Source: Pseudomonas brassicacearum (GTDB lineage Bacteria; Pseudomonadota; Gammaproteobacteria; Pseudomonadales; Pseudomonadaceae). Taken from it: a DNA stretch of 64,000 nt. The notes below the pieces were generated by a model, which was given only the letters and a program-made list of their open reading frames with translations, did no database searches and was not told the DNA's origin. The DNA is taken from positions 1-64,000 of the forward strand of contig NZ_MOBJ01000013.1 in the NCBI RefSeq assembly GCF_003732225.1, given 5' to 3'. A program made the position numbers and the translations under genes. This document shows, in pieces, positions 1 through 9,730 of this stretch. Each line of letters starts with the position of its first letter. Within the stretch, counting starts at the first letter, position 1.

Positions 1-85
1 ACCCGTTTTCCAGTAGACCGTAAGGCTGCTCCGCTTAAGTGAACAGCATTACACACCTTGGCGGGCTTTTTCGTTTCCGGCGGGT

Positions 86-595
86 TTAGAACGCGCCCAT
101 GTAATCGCGCTTGCCGACCTCAACACCGTTGTGACGCAGGATCGCGTAGGCGGTGGTGACGTGGAAGAAGAACTGCGGCAGGCCGTAGGTCAGCAGGTAA
201 GCCTGGCCACTGAAGCGTTTTTCTTTCGGGGTGCCTGGACGGGTAACGATCTCGATACCTTCCTTGCCGTTGATTTGTTCAGGCTTGATACCGTCGATAA
301 AGGACAGCACCTTGGTAATCAGTGCTTGCAGTTCGGCGAAGGTTACTTCGGTGTCGTCGTACTTCGGCAGTTCGATTTCGGCCAGACGGGCAGAAACGCC
401 TTTGGCGAAATCAACGGCGATCTGCACCTGACGCACCAGCGGGAACATGTCCGGGTATAGACGCGCTTGCAGGAAAGCGTTCGGGTCGATGTTTTTTGCG
501 GTGGCGTGGGCTTCGGCCTTGTTCAGAACATCGCTCAACGCGTTGAGCATTTGCTTGAAGACTGGAACGGAAGCAGCGTACAGAGAAATAGTCAT
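86..595 (-). CDS. DUF1993 family protein
   Basis: This 169-residue cytosolic protein fits the DUF1993 family, small all-helical proteins of unknown function common in Pseudomonas and fungi. It has no signal peptide or membrane segment. The family features I recognise are the N-terminal helix MTISLYAASVPVFKQML, the central YPDMFPL stretch and the C-terminal segment around residues 130-150 (YLLTYGLPQFFFH). The ATG at 595 has a weak GAG ahead of it. It stands alone, divergent from the yceH-like gene. Family assignment is from memory of the motif pattern, and no catalytic residues are known to me. Confidence 0.85.
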   Translation of the reverse strand: MTISLYAASVPVFKQMLNALSDVLNKAEAHATAKNIDPNAFLQARLYPDMFPLVRQVQIAVDFAKGVSARLAEIELPKYDDTEVTFAELQALITKVLSFIDGIKPEQINGKEGIEIVTRPGTPKEKRFSGQAYLLTYGLPQFFFHVTTAYAILRHNGVEVGKRDYMGAF

Positions 596-733
596 GGCAG
601 TCTCGTTGGGTAGCAGGTGTTGTGACAGGAATGAAACATGGCGCGATTATAGCCATGCTTGAAGCACCGTGCGGCTTGTCTTTTATCCCGCAAGGATTAG
701 GCTAGGCGGCTTCGACAGCATAGGGAAAGCGCG

Positions 734-1381
734 ATGAGCACCGAACAAGAGACGTCCACCGATGAACTGCGGCTGAGCAGCACGGAGCTGCGGATTCTCG
801 GCTCTTTGATCGAGAAACAGGCGACCAGCCCGGAAACCTATCCGCTGACCCTTAATGCGTTGGTCATCGCCTGTAACCAGAAAACCAGTCGTGAACCGGT
901 GATGAATCTCAGCCAGGGCCAGGTCGGGCAAAGTTTGCGTGCCCTGGAAGGTCGTGGCTTCACCAGGCTGGTCATGGGTAGCCGCGCCGATCGCTGGGAG
1001 CATCGGCTCGACAAGGCGCTGGAGTTGGTGCCGGCCCAGGTCATTCTGGCCGGTTTGCTGTTTCTGCGCGGCCCGCAGACGGTCAACGAACTGCTGACGC
1101 GCAGCGGCCGCATGCATGACTTCGAAGATGCCGAACAGGTTGTCCATCAACTGGAGCGCCTGATTGCCCGCGGTCTCGCGACGTTGCTGCCGCGCCAGTC
1201 GGGTCAACGCGAAGACCGCTACATGCACGCGCTGGGCGATCCGGCAGATATCGAAGCGATGCTCGCCGCCCGCCAGAACCCGGTGGAACGCGGCGCCAGC
1301 AGCGGCGTGTCGGTGGAGCGCATCGAAGAGCTTGAAGCCCGGATTGCCGCCCTCGAAGAGCGCCTGGCGCGCCTCGAGTAA
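734..1381 (+). CDS. yceH: YceH family protein (DUF480/UPF0502)
   Basis: The 215-residue product matches the YceH/UPF0502 family, made of two winged-helix domains. The N-terminal half contains [16 protein letters not shown] and the family-typical [10 protein letters not shown]-like stretch (here [19 protein letters not shown], residues about 38-56). A second winged helix follows (about 95-160), then an acidic coiled-coil tail ([17 protein letters not shown]). It is probably cytosolic and possibly nucleic-acid associated; its molecular role is not established. A REPIN follows immediately after the stop codon. Family call is firm, function is not. Confidence 0.92.
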   Translation: MSTEQETSTDELRLSSTELRILGSLIEKQATSPETYPLTLNALVIACNQKTSREPVMNLSQGQVGQSLRALEGRGFTRLVMGSRADRWEHRLDKALELVPAQVILAGLLFLRGPQTVNELLTRSGRMHDFEDAEQVVHQLERLIARGLATLLPRQSGQREDRYMHALGDPADIEAMLAARQNPVERGASSGVSVERIEELEARIAALEERLARLE

Positions 1382-1394
1382 CACCGCGGTCATT

Positions 1395-1530
1395 GTAGCA
1401 GCTGTCGAGCCTGCGAGGCTGCGTTCGGCCGCGAAGCGGCCGTAAACCAGATGTTTCAGTCTGATGGTTCAGGAAGTCTCTACGACTGCTTCGCAGCCGA
1501 ACGCAGCCTCGCAGGCTCGACAGCTGCTAC
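1395..1530. repeat. REPIN, GTAGCAGCTG family
   Basis: Two inverted copies of a GTAGCAGCTGTCGAGCCTGC-type palindrome face each other across a short loop, directly after yceH. Each arm has an internal GGCCGCGAAGCGGCC-like hairpin. The same family recurs at 53271-53415. It lies between convergent genes, so a transcript would fold into a long hairpin that could help terminate both. Confidence 0.85.
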
Positions 1531-1576
1531 GAGGGATGGGGGGCAAGCCCCACAGGTTGCGCTCGAGCTACATTTG

Positions 1577-2395
1577 CTAGCTGCGGGCGAACGCCACTGC
1601 CTTCTGGAATTGCTCATCGCTGGGGCGCACGCCGGTGTACAGCACAAACTGCTCAAGGGCTTGAATGGCGATCACTTCAAGCCCGGTGATGACCCGCTTG
1701 CCAGCGGCACGAGCGCACACGATCAGCGGGGTTTCCGAGGGGATCGCCACCACATCGAAGACAGTTTCCGCAGCATCGATGGCGTCGGCGCCAAAGGCCA
1801 GTTGATCGGCCTCCGCGCCACCGGCCATGCCGATCGGCGTAACGTTTACCAGCATCTGCGGGCGCTCGCTGCCAAGTTCTGCTTGCCAGCGATAACCCAG
1901 CGATTCGGCCAGGGCACGACCAGCGCTTTCGTTGCGCGCCACGATCAATCCGTTTTTGTAGCCACCATCACGCAATGCACTGGCCACCGCTTTAGCCATT
2001 CCGCCACTGCCGCGCAAGGCGAACGTCGAGTCCTGCGGCACCGCATAGGTTTTCAGCAGTTGCTCGATGGCGATGTAATCGGTGTTGTAAGCCTTGAGGT
2101 GTCCGTTGGTGTTGACGATGGTATTGATCGAGGCAATGGCCTCGGCCGACGCGTCCAGCTCATCGACCAGCGCGATGCAGGCTTCCTTGAAGGGCATTGA
2201 TACGCCGCAACCACGAATACCCAGGGCGCGAATCCCGCCAATCGCCCCCGGCAGGTCCTGACTGCTGAAGGCCTTGTAATAGAAATTCAGGCCCAGTTGC
2301 TCATACAAATGATTGTGGAAACGCAGGCCGAAATTCCCGGGGCGCCCAGACAGCGACATGCACAGTTGGGTGTCTTTATTCGGGTTCATCAGCAT
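1577..2395 (-). CDS. Shikimate dehydrogenase-like protein (AroE/YdiB family)
   Basis: The product is an NAD(P)-dependent oxidoreductase of the shikimate/quinate dehydrogenase family. The N-terminal substrate domain has SLSGRPGNFGLRFHNHLYE and CGVSMPFKEA, where the family usually has VT-PFK with a catalytic lysine. NTD follows in KAYNTDYIAIEQLL, then a Rossmann segment (RGSGGMAKAVASAL) in which the usual GAGG is GSGG. A TTG 15 nt upstream is in frame, but AAGGAG lies just ahead of the ATG at 2395, so I start there (272 residues). The altered substrate-site residues point to a YdiB/Sdh-like paralogue rather than the pathway AroE. Confidence 0.85.
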   Translation of the reverse strand: MLMNPNKDTQLCMSLSGRPGNFGLRFHNHLYEQLGLNFYYKAFSSQDLPGAIGGIRALGIRGCGVSMPFKEACIALVDELDASAEAIASINTIVNTNGHLKAYNTDYIAIEQLLKTYAVPQDSTFALRGSGGMAKAVASALRDGGYKNGLIVARNESAGRALAESLGYRWQAELGSERPQMLVNVTPIGMAGGAEADQLAFGADAIDAAETVFDVVAIPSETPLIVCARAAGKRVITGLEVIAIQALEQFVLYTGVRPSDEQFQKAVAFARS

Positions 2396-2640
2396 GTGGA
2401 TCTCCTTCAAATTGCACTTTCAGATGGACGGGATTAGCCAGCCCGCCGGGTTTATCGGATCATGGCGCGACACTTGGCCCGACTGGCGTTGCAAGGTAAA
2501 GACGCCGGTACAGACCTTACACAATCTTTACTCAGACGCGTCGCAGATTCGCCAAAAAACGCTGTCTTACAGTTATCCCCGCGACTATCCTTGAATCTAT
2601 TAAAGGCTCAAGCGTTGGGGCGAAAACACGAGGAATTATC

Positions 2641-2982
2641 ATGATCCGCAAACTCCCTGTAATAGCCTTGCTGATCGGTGCATTTGCTGTCGCAGGACAG
2701 GCGCAAGCCCATGGCGGCTACTATTATGGTCATGGCCATGGCGGCGGCTGGGGCTGGGGTGCGCCGCTCGCCGTTGGCGCTGTGTTGGGCGCCGTGGTAG
2801 CAGGATCAGTCGTCGCCGACTCGCAGCGTCCGGTTTACGTACAACAACCGGTCTACGTTCAGCCGCAGCCGGTTTACGTACAACAACCGGTCTACGTTCA
2901 GCCACAACCGGTGTATGTCCAGCCACCGCCACCGGTCTACTACCGCCCGGCACCGGGGTATTACGTTCAGCCTCGTTACTGA
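2641..2982 (+). CDS. Secreted protein with YVQP repeats
   Basis: This 113-residue protein has a clear signal peptide (cleavage likely after AQA at residue 23) and a short His/Gly/Tyr-rich segment. A glycine-alanine hydrophobic stretch (about residues 40-58) follows, and then a low-complexity tail in which VYVQQP and VYVQPQP alternate. The DNA under the tail contains near-exact repeats of about 27-54 bp, so the number of repeats could vary between strains. The hydrophobic stretch resembles a glycine-zipper membrane anchor of envelope proteins. Function is unknown. An AGGA lies ahead of the ATG and a strong terminator follows at 3018-3048. Confidence 0.85.
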   Translation: MIRKLPVIALLIGAFAVAGQAQAHGGYYYGHGHGGGWGWGAPLAVGAVLGAVVAGSVVADSQRPVYVQQPVYVQPQPVYVQQPVYVQPQPVYVQPPPPVYYRPAPGYYVQPRY

Positions 2983-3017
2983 GGCCCAGGCGGGTAATCA
3001 CTTCAGGCTATATAACA

Positions 3018-3048
3018 CAGGCCCCGCCTCGAAACGGGGCCTGTTTTC
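3018..3048 (+). terminator. Rho-independent terminator of the YVQP-repeat gene
   Basis: A GC-rich hairpin (CAGGCCCCG ... CGGGGCCTG) is followed by TTTTCG, 35 nt after the stop codon of the YVQP-repeat gene. No other gene lies between. Confidence 0.9.
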
Positions 3049-3243
3049 GTTCCACGCGTTAAACAATGTCTGAATAAATCTCGCCAAGGTCGCTACCGGG
3101 ACAGTGACTGCGGTTAAATTTGACATGATCGATCCGACGAATGCCCTGGCTTCAGCGCAACAACCGTCATATTTATGTCATGACAGTTCAGCAAGCTTTG
3201 AATTGTCCGTAATAAACGGTTTATAAAAACAAGGACGACCCTT

Positions 3244-3438
3244 ATGCCCACGCAAAACCCGCACCACATTGTTGGACTCTGCACCTCAAGCAAGGTCTAT
3301 AACGCATTGACCGAGCTCAAACATCTGGAAGGCCATCGCAGCGCCAAGTTTCTCTCGCTGCTGGCCGAAAACCTGGTGCGCAAAGGCCTGCTCAATGATC
3401 ATGAAGTGATGAACATGCTCGACCAGGTCGTCGACTGA
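3244..3438 (+). CDS. Small conserved hypothetical protein
   Basis: A 64-residue, soluble, helix-rich protein with no signal peptide. It is preceded by AAGGACGACC, a good ribosome-binding site for the ATG. The sequence looks like a compact helical fold (SKVYNALTELKHLEGHRSAK, then LLAENLVRKGLL). I do not recognise a family beyond having the look of conserved Pseudomonas small proteins. It stands alone between a terminator and another small gene. Confidence 0.65.
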   Translation: MPTQNPHHIVGLCTSSKVYNALTELKHLEGHRSAKFLSLLAENLVRKGLLNDHEVMNMLDQVVD

Positions 3439-3544
3439 CAGCGGCAATTCGCCACGTTGTCGTCAATGTCCACTATCGAGCGTGTTGATTTTCCGTTGAA
3501 CCGCCGGCTCAGTAAGGTAGCTCCATAGATTGATGGAGGTACTT

Positions 3545-3727
3545 ATGCCCAAGGTTCAGATCATGTCCGTTATCGGCAGCGCCGTTCCCGCACCGCTCAG
3601 AGAGCTAGGATTGCTCGCCTGTTGGTATCTGGTTCAGGACGGCGTCGCGATCAGCGGCCCGCTCACTTCACTGCCTGCCGCCCAGGCCCTGTCGCAACGC
3701 ATCGGCACCTATGCGCTTGGCGCTTAA
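3545..3727 (+). CDS. Small hypothetical protein
   Basis: A 60-residue protein with GGAGG five bases before the ATG at 3545. In-frame TTG and ATG codons at 3530 and 3533 overlap that ribosome-binding site and are not likely starts. The sequence has a short hydrophobic middle (LGLLACWYLVQDGV) followed by ISGPLTSLPAAQAL, a pattern seen in small Pseudomonas proteins of unknown role. Its stop codon overlaps the stop of the convergent permease gene by four bases. Confidence 0.6.
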   Translation: MPKVQIMSVIGSAVPAPLRELGLLACWYLVQDGVAISGPLTSLPAAQALSQRIGTYALGA

Positions 3728-4785
3728 GGCAACTGCACCCGCGGCTTGGTTTCGATGTACAAGGCCCAACTCGACATGAACAGTGCGGCGATCAACGGCC
3801 CAATGACAAAACCATTGAGACCGAAGATCGCCAGACCGCCCAAGGTCGAAATCAGGACCAGGTAATCCGGCATCCGGGTGTCCTTGCCCACCAGGAGCGG
3901 CCGCAGCACGTTGTCCACCAGACCGATCACAAACACCCCGAACAAGCCCAGCACCACACCCTGCCAGATCGCCCCGCTGAGCAAAAACCAAGCCGTCACC
4001 GGCGCCCAGACAATCCCCGCCCCTACCGCTGGCAACAGCGACAGAAACGCCATTATCACCGCCCAGAGCAATGCACTGGGAATGTCCAGAAACCAGAAAA
4101 TCAAACCACCCAGCGCGCCTTGTGTGATCGCCATCAGCAGGTTGCCTTTGACCGTGGCTCGCACCACGCGATTGAACTTGAGCTGCAAGCGGCGCTTTTG
4201 ATGTTCCGCCAATGGCACAGCCGCACGGACCTCTCGCGCCAGTTCGGCACCGTCGCGCAGAAAGAAGAACAGCAGATAGAGCATGATGAAAAAGCTCACC
4301 ACGAACTCGAACGTACCCTGACCGAAGCTGAACGCCTGACTGGCGAAAAACTCACTGCCCTGCATCGCACTCTTGACGATTTTCTCGCGCAAGGCGTTCA
4401 GCTCACCCATGCCAAAGCGGTCCAGCAGGTGCTGAAAGTACGGTGGCAAGCTGTGTTTGAACTGCGCCAGGTAGCCGGCGATATCCAACTGGCCGCTCTC
4501 GATATTCTTGTAGAGGTTCGCCCCCTCCTGCACCAGCAAGGCGCTGGTAATGATCACTGGCAAAATGGCAATTATCAGGCAGATGCTCAACGTGCAAAGT
4601 GCCGTCAGATTGCGGTTCCAGCCAAACTTCACTTGCAGTCGACGCTGCAAGGGTGCGAACACAATGCCGAGAATCACCGCCCAGAACACCGCACCGTAGA
4701 ACGGCAGCAGAATCCAGAGGAACGCTGCGGTCACCAGTACCAACAGCACCAGCAGTGATTTGTCTCGCGCAACGGTTTGGTTCAT
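3724..4785 (-). CDS. AI-2E family transporter (PerM/YhhT-like permease)
   Basis: A 353-residue inner-membrane protein with about seven to eight hydrophobic segments. The N-terminal pair (LLVLLVLVTAAFLWILLPF and FWAVILGIVFAPL) and the C-terminal cluster around LLPAVGAGIVWAPVTAWFLL are typical of the AI-2E exporter/PerM superfamily. A soluble stretch at about 95-150 corresponds to the family's external domain. Members are assigned to autoinducer-2 export, to Na+/H+ exchange or to nothing known, so the substrate cannot be read from sequence. The gene is monocistronic and divergent from trhP. Confidence 0.88.
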   Translation of the reverse strand: MNQTVARDKSLLVLLVLVTAAFLWILLPFYGAVFWAVILGIVFAPLQRRLQVKFGWNRNLTALCTLSICLIIAILPVIITSALLVQEGANLYKNIESGQLDIAGYLAQFKHSLPPYFQHLLDRFGMGELNALREKIVKSAMQGSEFFASQAFSFGQGTFEFVVSFFIMLYLLFFFLRDGAELAREVRAAVPLAEHQKRRLQLKFNRVVRATVKGNLLMAITQGALGGLIFWFLDIPSALLWAVIMAFLSLLPAVGAGIVWAPVTAWFLLSGAIWQGVVLGLFGVFVIGLVDNVLRPLLVGKDTRMPDYLVLISTLGGLAIFGLNGFVIGPLIAALFMSSWALYIETKPRVQLP

Positions 4786-4942
4786 GTCCGATCCCTGTCA
4801 GTAGCACGCAGACACTGGCTGCCTGTTTTAGTCAGCCACGAGACGCCCGAGTGCTCTGCTTTGTTCATCCAGCATAGATCCAGATCAATAAACGCCTGAC
4901 GCAATTACCCTACCCTCGCGAGCTTTTGTGATCGAGACCCTC

Positions 4943-6268
4943 ATGCCCCTCGCCACGCCTGAACTGCTCGCCCCTGCCGGCACCCTGAAAAACATGCGTT
5001 ATGCCTTCGCCTACGGCGCCGATGCGGTCTACGCCGGCCAGCCGCGCTACAGCCTGCGCGTGCGTAATAACGAGTTTGATCATGCCAACCTGGCCCTCGG
5101 CATCCGTGAGGCCCAGACCCAAGGCAAGCGCTTCTATGTGGTGGTGAACATCGCCCCGCACAACGCCAAACTGAAAACCTTCCTCAAGGATCTTCAGCCG
5201 GTCATCGCCATGGCCCCGGATGCGCTGATCATGTCCGATCCCGGGTTGATCATGCTGGTGCGCCGGCATTTCCCACAGATGCCGATCCACCTCTCGGTGC
5301 AAGCCAATACGGTGAACTGGGCCAGCGTCGAGTTCTGGCAGCAGCTGGGCCTGAGCCGGATCATCCTGTCGCGGGAGCTGTCGCTGGAAGAAATCGCCGA
5401 AATCCGCCAGCAAGTCCCCGCCATGGAGCTGGAAGTCTTCGTTCACGGCGCACTGTGCATGGCCTATTCCGGGCGCTGCCTGCTGTCGGGTTACCTGAAC
5501 AGGCGCGATGCGAATCAGGGCACCTGCACCAATGCCTGTCGCTGGAAATACTCGGCACAGCCAGCCACGGAAAACCTCGTGGGCGAGATCGTTCAAACGT
5601 TCATCCCGGAGCCAACGCTGGGCATCGGGACACCGACCGATCAGCTGTTTTTGCTACAGGAAGCCAACCGCCCCGATGAACTGATGCCGGCCTTCGAGGA
5701 TGAACACGGCACCTACATCATGAATGCCAAGGACCTGCGCGCCGTGCAGCATGTCGCTCGCTTGACCCGGATGGGCGTCCACTCGTTGAAGATCGAAGGC
5801 CGGACCAAGTCGCACTTCTACTGCGCCCGGACCACTCAGGTCTACCGCCGTGCCATCGATGATGCCGTGGCCGGCCGCGAGTTCGACCGTAGCTTGATGA
5901 CCGACCTCGAATCCCTGGCCCAGCGTGGCTACACCGAAGGGTTCCTGCGCCGGCATGTGCATGACGAATACCAGAACTACCAGAACGGTAGTTCGGTGTC
6001 GGAGCGTCAGCAGTTTGTCGGTGAGCTGACTGGCGAGCGCCGTGATCGGTTGGCCGAGGTCAAGGTGAAGAACCGCTTTGGATTGGGCGATCACATGGAG
6101 TTGATGACACCCAAGGGCAACTTCCACTTCGACTTGCATCAGTTGCAGAACGCCAAAGGTGAGGCGGTTGAAGTGGCACCGGGGGACGGGCACACCGTGT
6201 ATCTGCCGATTCCGGATGCGGTGGACTTGCGGTTCGGGTTGTTGATGCGGGATGTGCGGGGGGATTAA
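4943..6268 (+). CDS. trhP: tRNA 5-hydroxyuridine modification protein (peptidase U32 family)
   Basis: The product closely follows E. coli YegQ/TrhP: PELLAPAGTLKNMRYAFAYG, YAGQPRYSLRVRNNEF and FVHGALCMAYSGRCLLS are all present. TrhP acts with prephenate to hydroxylate U34 of certain tRNAs, the first step to cmo5U/mcmo5U; this comes from work on the family. The cysteines of the U32 cluster signature (LCMAYSGRCLLS, then GTCTNACRW) are intact. I chose the ATG at 4943 because the conserved region starts five residues later; an in-frame GTG at 4928 would add five residues. A REPIN lies just downstream. Confidence 0.93.
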   Translation: MPLATPELLAPAGTLKNMRYAFAYGADAVYAGQPRYSLRVRNNEFDHANLALGIREAQTQGKRFYVVVNIAPHNAKLKTFLKDLQPVIAMAPDALIMSDPGLIMLVRRHFPQMPIHLSVQANTVNWASVEFWQQLGLSRIILSRELSLEEIAEIRQQVPAMELEVFVHGALCMAYSGRCLLSGYLNRRDANQGTCTNACRWKYSAQPATENLVGEIVQTFIPEPTLGIGTPTDQLFLLQEANRPDELMPAFEDEHGTYIMNAKDLRAVQHVARLTRMGVHSLKIEGRTKSHFYCARTTQVYRRAIDDAVAGREFDRSLMTDLESLAQRGYTEGFLRRHVHDEYQNYQNGSSVSERQQFVGELTGERRDRLAEVKVKNRFGLGDHMELMTPKGNFHFDLHQLQNAKGEAVEVAPGDGHTVYLPIPDAVDLRFGLLMRDVRGD

Positions 6269-6297
6269 CCCGGAATTGAGGGTGCCTGGGCGGGCCT

Positions 6298-6393
6298 CAT
6301 CGCGAGCAAGCTCGCTCCCACAGTAGATTTGTGTGCTGCCACAAATTGCGACAACACCATCAATCAAATGTGGGAGCGAGCTTGCTCGCGATG
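6298..6393. repeat. REPIN, GGGAGCGAGCTTGCTCGC family
   Basis: Two inverted REP sequences (CATCGCGAGCAAGCTCGC and its complement) lie about 50 bp apart between convergent trhP and the chemoreceptor gene. This is the commonest repeat of fluorescent pseudomonads, and five such pairs occur in this window. Confidence 0.93.
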
Positions 6394-6409
6394 GCGGTCT
6401 GTTAGGTGC

Positions 6410-8092
6410 TTAGATCCTGAACTGCCCGACCAATTTGCCCAACCGCTGACCCAGATCCGCCAAGCTACGGGAGGTCTGCGCGCCGAGTTGGGTTTCGTCG
6501 GCGACGCTGTCCACTGCCACCGCAATCTGATGCACGCTGCGGTTGATCTCTTCGGCCACAGCGGTTTGCTCTTCGGCGGCGCTGGCGATCTGTGCATTCA
6601 TCGAGTTGATGGTGCCGATCAACTGCGCCATGGTGTCCAGCGAAGCGCCCGCTTCATTGGCCTGGGCCGAGGTGCCGTCACCGGCCTCGCTGGAGCGGCG
6701 CATCGCATCGACCGCCGACTGTGTGCCGGCCTGCAAGCGGTCGATCATGCCCTGAATTTCCTGAGTGCTTTGCTGCGTGCGACTGGCCAGCGCGCGCACC
6801 TCATCGGCGACCACCGCAAAGCCACGCCCGGCCTCACCGGCGCGAGCGGCTTCGATGGCGGCGTTGAGCGCCAGCAGGTTGGTCTGATCGGCAATCGAAC
6901 GGATCACTCCAAGCACGCTGACGATCGACGACACGTCCTGCTGCAAACTGTCGAGCGAGACTCCGCTGCTGCGAATATCTTTCACCAGTGCATGGATCTG
7001 CGAAATACTCCCGGCCACCACGCGTTTGGCCGCCTGGCCTTCTTCGTCGGTTTGCTGGGCCGCAACCGCCGCGCCCTGGGCGCTTTTCGCCACTTCCTGC
7101 GCTGCCGCCGACATCTCGTTGATCGCCGTGGCCACCTGATCGGTCTCGTGACGCTGGCGCTCCATGGCCTGATCCGAACGCTGGGCCTGATCGGAGACCT
7201 GATTGACCAGCCCGGTCAACTGCGACGTCATCTCGGTAATCTGCCGGACCAGGCTGTGGATCTTGTCGACAAAGCGGTTGAACGAGCCGGCCAGCTCGCC
7301 CAGTTCGTCTTGAGAGGTAATCGCCAGCCGACGCGTCAGATCACCCTCGCCTGCGGCGATGTCATCCAGATTGGCTTTCATCAGGTTTAGCGGACGCAAA
7401 ATGGTGTTGGCCACAAACAGACCGACCGCCGCGATCACCAGCAGCACCACCGCCGCGATGCCGACGATGCTCAGTATCACGCCTTCCATGCGCTCGCGAA
7501 CCTCGGCCTGGACCGTTGCGACCTGGGCTTCGACACCATCGAGATTCACCGAAGTACCGATGGCCATGTCCCATTTAGCCAGGTATTCGGTGTAACCCAG
7601 CTTGGGCACCAGGACTTTGCTGTCGCCCGGCAACGGTGAGCTGTATTGCAGGTAGTGCGTACCGTCCTTGGCGACTTTCACCAGGTCACGGTTGACGTAC
7701 ACACCGTTCGGATCGCGGTTGTCCTTGAAGCTCTGGCCGACGCCTTCCGCGCTGTTGGCCTTGAACAGGCGCACGGTGTTGGAGTCGTAGCCGAAGAAGT
7801 AACCGTCCTTGCCATAGCTGATGCTCGACAGCAATTTGATCACTTGCGCGCGGGCCGCCGCATCGTCAGGTGCCGCCGCGTCGTAGAGCGGTTTGATCGT
7901 GGTCATCGCCACCGCAACGTAACTTTGCAGGGTGGCCTTGGCATCGTTCATCAAACGCTGACGGGTTTCTTCGACTTCTTTGCGGGCCTGCTCTTGCAAG
8001 ATGAATGCGGTGGTCAGGCTGATCACCAGCGCAAAGAGCAAAACCGGGAGGACGGAGAGGGACAAGACTTTGGCTTTAAGGCTCAGGCGCAT
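6410..8092 (-). CDS. Methyl-accepting chemotaxis protein with sCache_2 sensor
   Basis: A 560-residue transmembrane chemoreceptor. Segment one (about residues 8-30) is followed by a single-Cache periplasmic domain of about 155 residues, with [13 protein letters not shown] and [13 protein letters not shown] typical of sCache_2. A second membrane segment (about 205-228), a HAMP domain ending at [16 protein letters not shown], and a cytoplasmic signalling rod follow. The hairpin tip is intact ([20 protein letters not shown]). sCache_2 receptors such as McpP of P. putida sense small carboxylic acids, so a similar ligand is plausible but not shown. A FliA-type promoter lies at 8132-8158. Confidence 0.94.
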   Translation of the reverse strand: MRLSLKAKVLSLSVLPVLLFALVISLTTAFILQEQARKEVEETRQRLMNDAKATLQSYVAVAMTTIKPLYDAAAPDDAAARAQVIKLLSSISYGKDGYFFGYDSNTVRLFKANSAEGVGQSFKDNRDPNGVYVNRDLVKVAKDGTHYLQYSSPLPGDSKVLVPKLGYTEYLAKWDMAIGTSVNLDGVEAQVATVQAEVRERMEGVILSIVGIAAVVLLVIAAVGLFVANTILRPLNLMKANLDDIAAGEGDLTRRLAITSQDELGELAGSFNRFVDKIHSLVRQITEMTSQLTGLVNQVSDQAQRSDQAMERQRHETDQVATAINEMSAAAQEVAKSAQGAAVAAQQTDEEGQAAKRVVAGSISQIHALVKDIRSSGVSLDSLQQDVSSIVSVLGVIRSIADQTNLLALNAAIEAARAGEAGRGFAVVADEVRALASRTQQSTQEIQGMIDRLQAGTQSAVDAMRRSSEAGDGTSAQANEAGASLDTMAQLIGTINSMNAQIASAAEEQTAVAEEINRSVHQIAVAVDSVADETQLGAQTSRSLADLGQRLGKLVGQFRI

Positions 8093-8131
8093 GTGTTGTT
8101 CACTCTGGATATTATTGGCGTGGTTAAAGCA

Positions 8132-8158
8132 TTAACGGCAGAGCAACGCAAAACTGTA
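8132..8158 (-). promoter_or_regulatory. Putative FliA (sigma-28) promoter of the sCache chemoreceptor gene
   Basis: On the minus strand the sequence reads TACAGTTT, 11 bases, GCCGTTAA, against the flagellar sigma-28 consensus TAAAGTTT-N11-GCCGATAA. It ends about 40 bases before the start codon and has exactly the expected spacing. Two mismatches in sixteen positions. Confidence 0.75.
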
Positions 8159-8161
8159 GGG

Positions 8162-9481
8162 TCAGAGGATCATCGCCGCCACCCAGCCAAACGCCAGCAG
8201 CGGCAGGTTGTAGTGCAGGAATGTCGGGACCACGGTGTCCCAGATGTGGTGATGCTGGCCGTCGATATTCAGACCGGAGGTCGGGCCCAGGGTCGAATCA
8301 GAGGCTGGCGAGCCGGCATCGCCCAAGGCTCCGGCCGTGCCGACGATGCAGACAATCGCCAACGGGCTGAAACCCAGTTGCACGCACAGCGGCACAAATA
8401 TCGCGGCGAGAATCGGTACAGTGGAAAACGATGAGCCGATGCCCATGGTCACCAGCAGGCCGACCAGCAACATCAGCAATGCACCGACGCCTTTGCTGTG
8501 ACCGATCCACGAGGCCGAGGCCTCAACCAGGGTTTTCACGTCACCAGTGGCCTTCATGACCTCGGCAAAACCCGAAGCGGCAATCATGATGAAACCGATC
8601 ATCGCCATCATCTTCATGCCTTCGGTGAACAGGTCGTCGGTCTCGCGCCAGCGCACCACTCCCGACACCGAAAAGATCAGAAACCCGGCCAGCGCGCCGA
8701 TAATCATCGAGTCCAGCAACAACTGAATGATGAATGCTGTGGTAATTGCCAGGCCCGCGACCATCAAGGTCAGCGGGTTGTACTGCACCGCCACCTGCTC
8801 GACCCGCTCGATTTTCTCCAGGTCATACACGCGCTTCTTGCGGTAGCTGAAGAACGCCATCAACAGCCCGAAGACCATGCCCAACGCCGGAATGCCCATG
8901 GCGTGAGTGACGTTGACACCACTGATGTCTACCCCGCTCTTGCTGACGTTGGCCAGGAGAATTTCATTCAGGAAGATGTTGCCGAAACCCACCGGCAAGA
9001 ACATGTACGGTGTAATCAGGCCGAAGGTCATGACACAGGCAATCAGTCGGCGATCCAGTTGCAGCTTGGTCAGTACATAAAGAAGCGGCGGCACCAGCAG
9101 CGGAATGAAAGCGATGTGGATCGGCAGGATGTTCTGCGAGGCGATGGCCACCATCCAGAGCAACCCGATCAACAGCCATTTGACCTGGCCACCGCCAGCG
9201 GCGTCCTGCCGGTCGACCAGCAGCAAGGCCTTGTCCGCCAGGGCGTGGGCCAAACCGGATTTGGCAATCGCCACCGCGAAAGCGCCGAGCAAGGCGTAGG
9301 ACAAGGCCACGGTCGCACCGCCGCCCAGGCCACTGTTGAAGGCCTTGAGCGTTGCATCGATGCCCAGGCCGCCGGTCAAACCGCCCACCAGCGCGCCGAC
9401 AATCAGCGCAATCACCACATGCACGCGGGACAGGCTGAGCACCAGCATGATGCCGACCGCGGCAATTACTGCATTAATCAT
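8162..9481 (-). CDS. YuiF-type Na+/H+ antiporter family permease
   Basis: A 439-residue inner-membrane protein with about eleven to twelve hydrophobic segments. The N-terminal segment ([20 protein letters not shown]) matches the Na_H_antiport_2-type leader. The later motifs [17 protein letters not shown] and [21 protein letters not shown] are typical of the ion transporter superfamily to which YuiF belongs. Family members are annotated as Na+/H+ antiporters, and some as amino-acid (histidine) permeases, so the substrate is open. It lies between two chemoreceptor genes, about 70 bp upstream of one on the same strand, but the FliA promoter in that gap suggests separate transcription. Confidence 0.85.
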   Translation of the reverse strand: MINAVIAAVGIMLVLSLSRVHVVIALIVGALVGGLTGGLGIDATLKAFNSGLGGGATVALSYALLGAFAVAIAKSGLAHALADKALLLVDRQDAAGGGQVKWLLIGLLWMVAIASQNILPIHIAFIPLLVPPLLYVLTKLQLDRRLIACVMTFGLITPYMFLPVGFGNIFLNEILLANVSKSGVDISGVNVTHAMGIPALGMVFGLLMAFFSYRKKRVYDLEKIERVEQVAVQYNPLTLMVAGLAITTAFIIQLLLDSMIIGALAGFLIFSVSGVVRWRETDDLFTEGMKMMAMIGFIMIAASGFAEVMKATGDVKTLVEASASWIGHSKGVGALLMLLVGLLVTMGIGSSFSTVPILAAIFVPLCVQLGFSPLAIVCIVGTAGALGDAGSPASDSTLGPTSGLNIDGQHHHIWDTVVPTFLHYNLPLLAFGWVAAMIL

Positions 9482-9661
9482 CGTTACCTCAAAACACGGC
9501 GACGGCTAAACCCGGCGCAAACAGGATGAGTCCGTCCAGCCAGCTGCATGAGCCGACGGCGGATTGAAGAGAGGGTTTTATTAGAGGGCGGGCACTGTGC
9601 CGCAGCAGGCCCTGCTTGTCAAAACCAACACAGATCCCCCGGCGTTTTTGAAATAGCTGGA

Positions 9662-9688
9662 TAAAGAAAGGAGAAATACGGCCGTTAC
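9662..9688 (+). promoter_or_regulatory. Putative FliA (sigma-28) promoter of the dCache chemoreceptor gene
   Basis: The sequence TAAAGAAA, 11 bases, GCCGTTAC lies 43 bases before the start codon. It matches the flagellar sigma-28 consensus TAAAGTTT-N11-GCCGATAA with exact spacing. The companion receptor gene at 6410-8092 has an equivalent site. Confidence 0.75.
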
Positions 9689-9730
9689 AGTGCAAAGTCT
9701 CAGATAAATATCGAATAAAAGGACGTTTCC

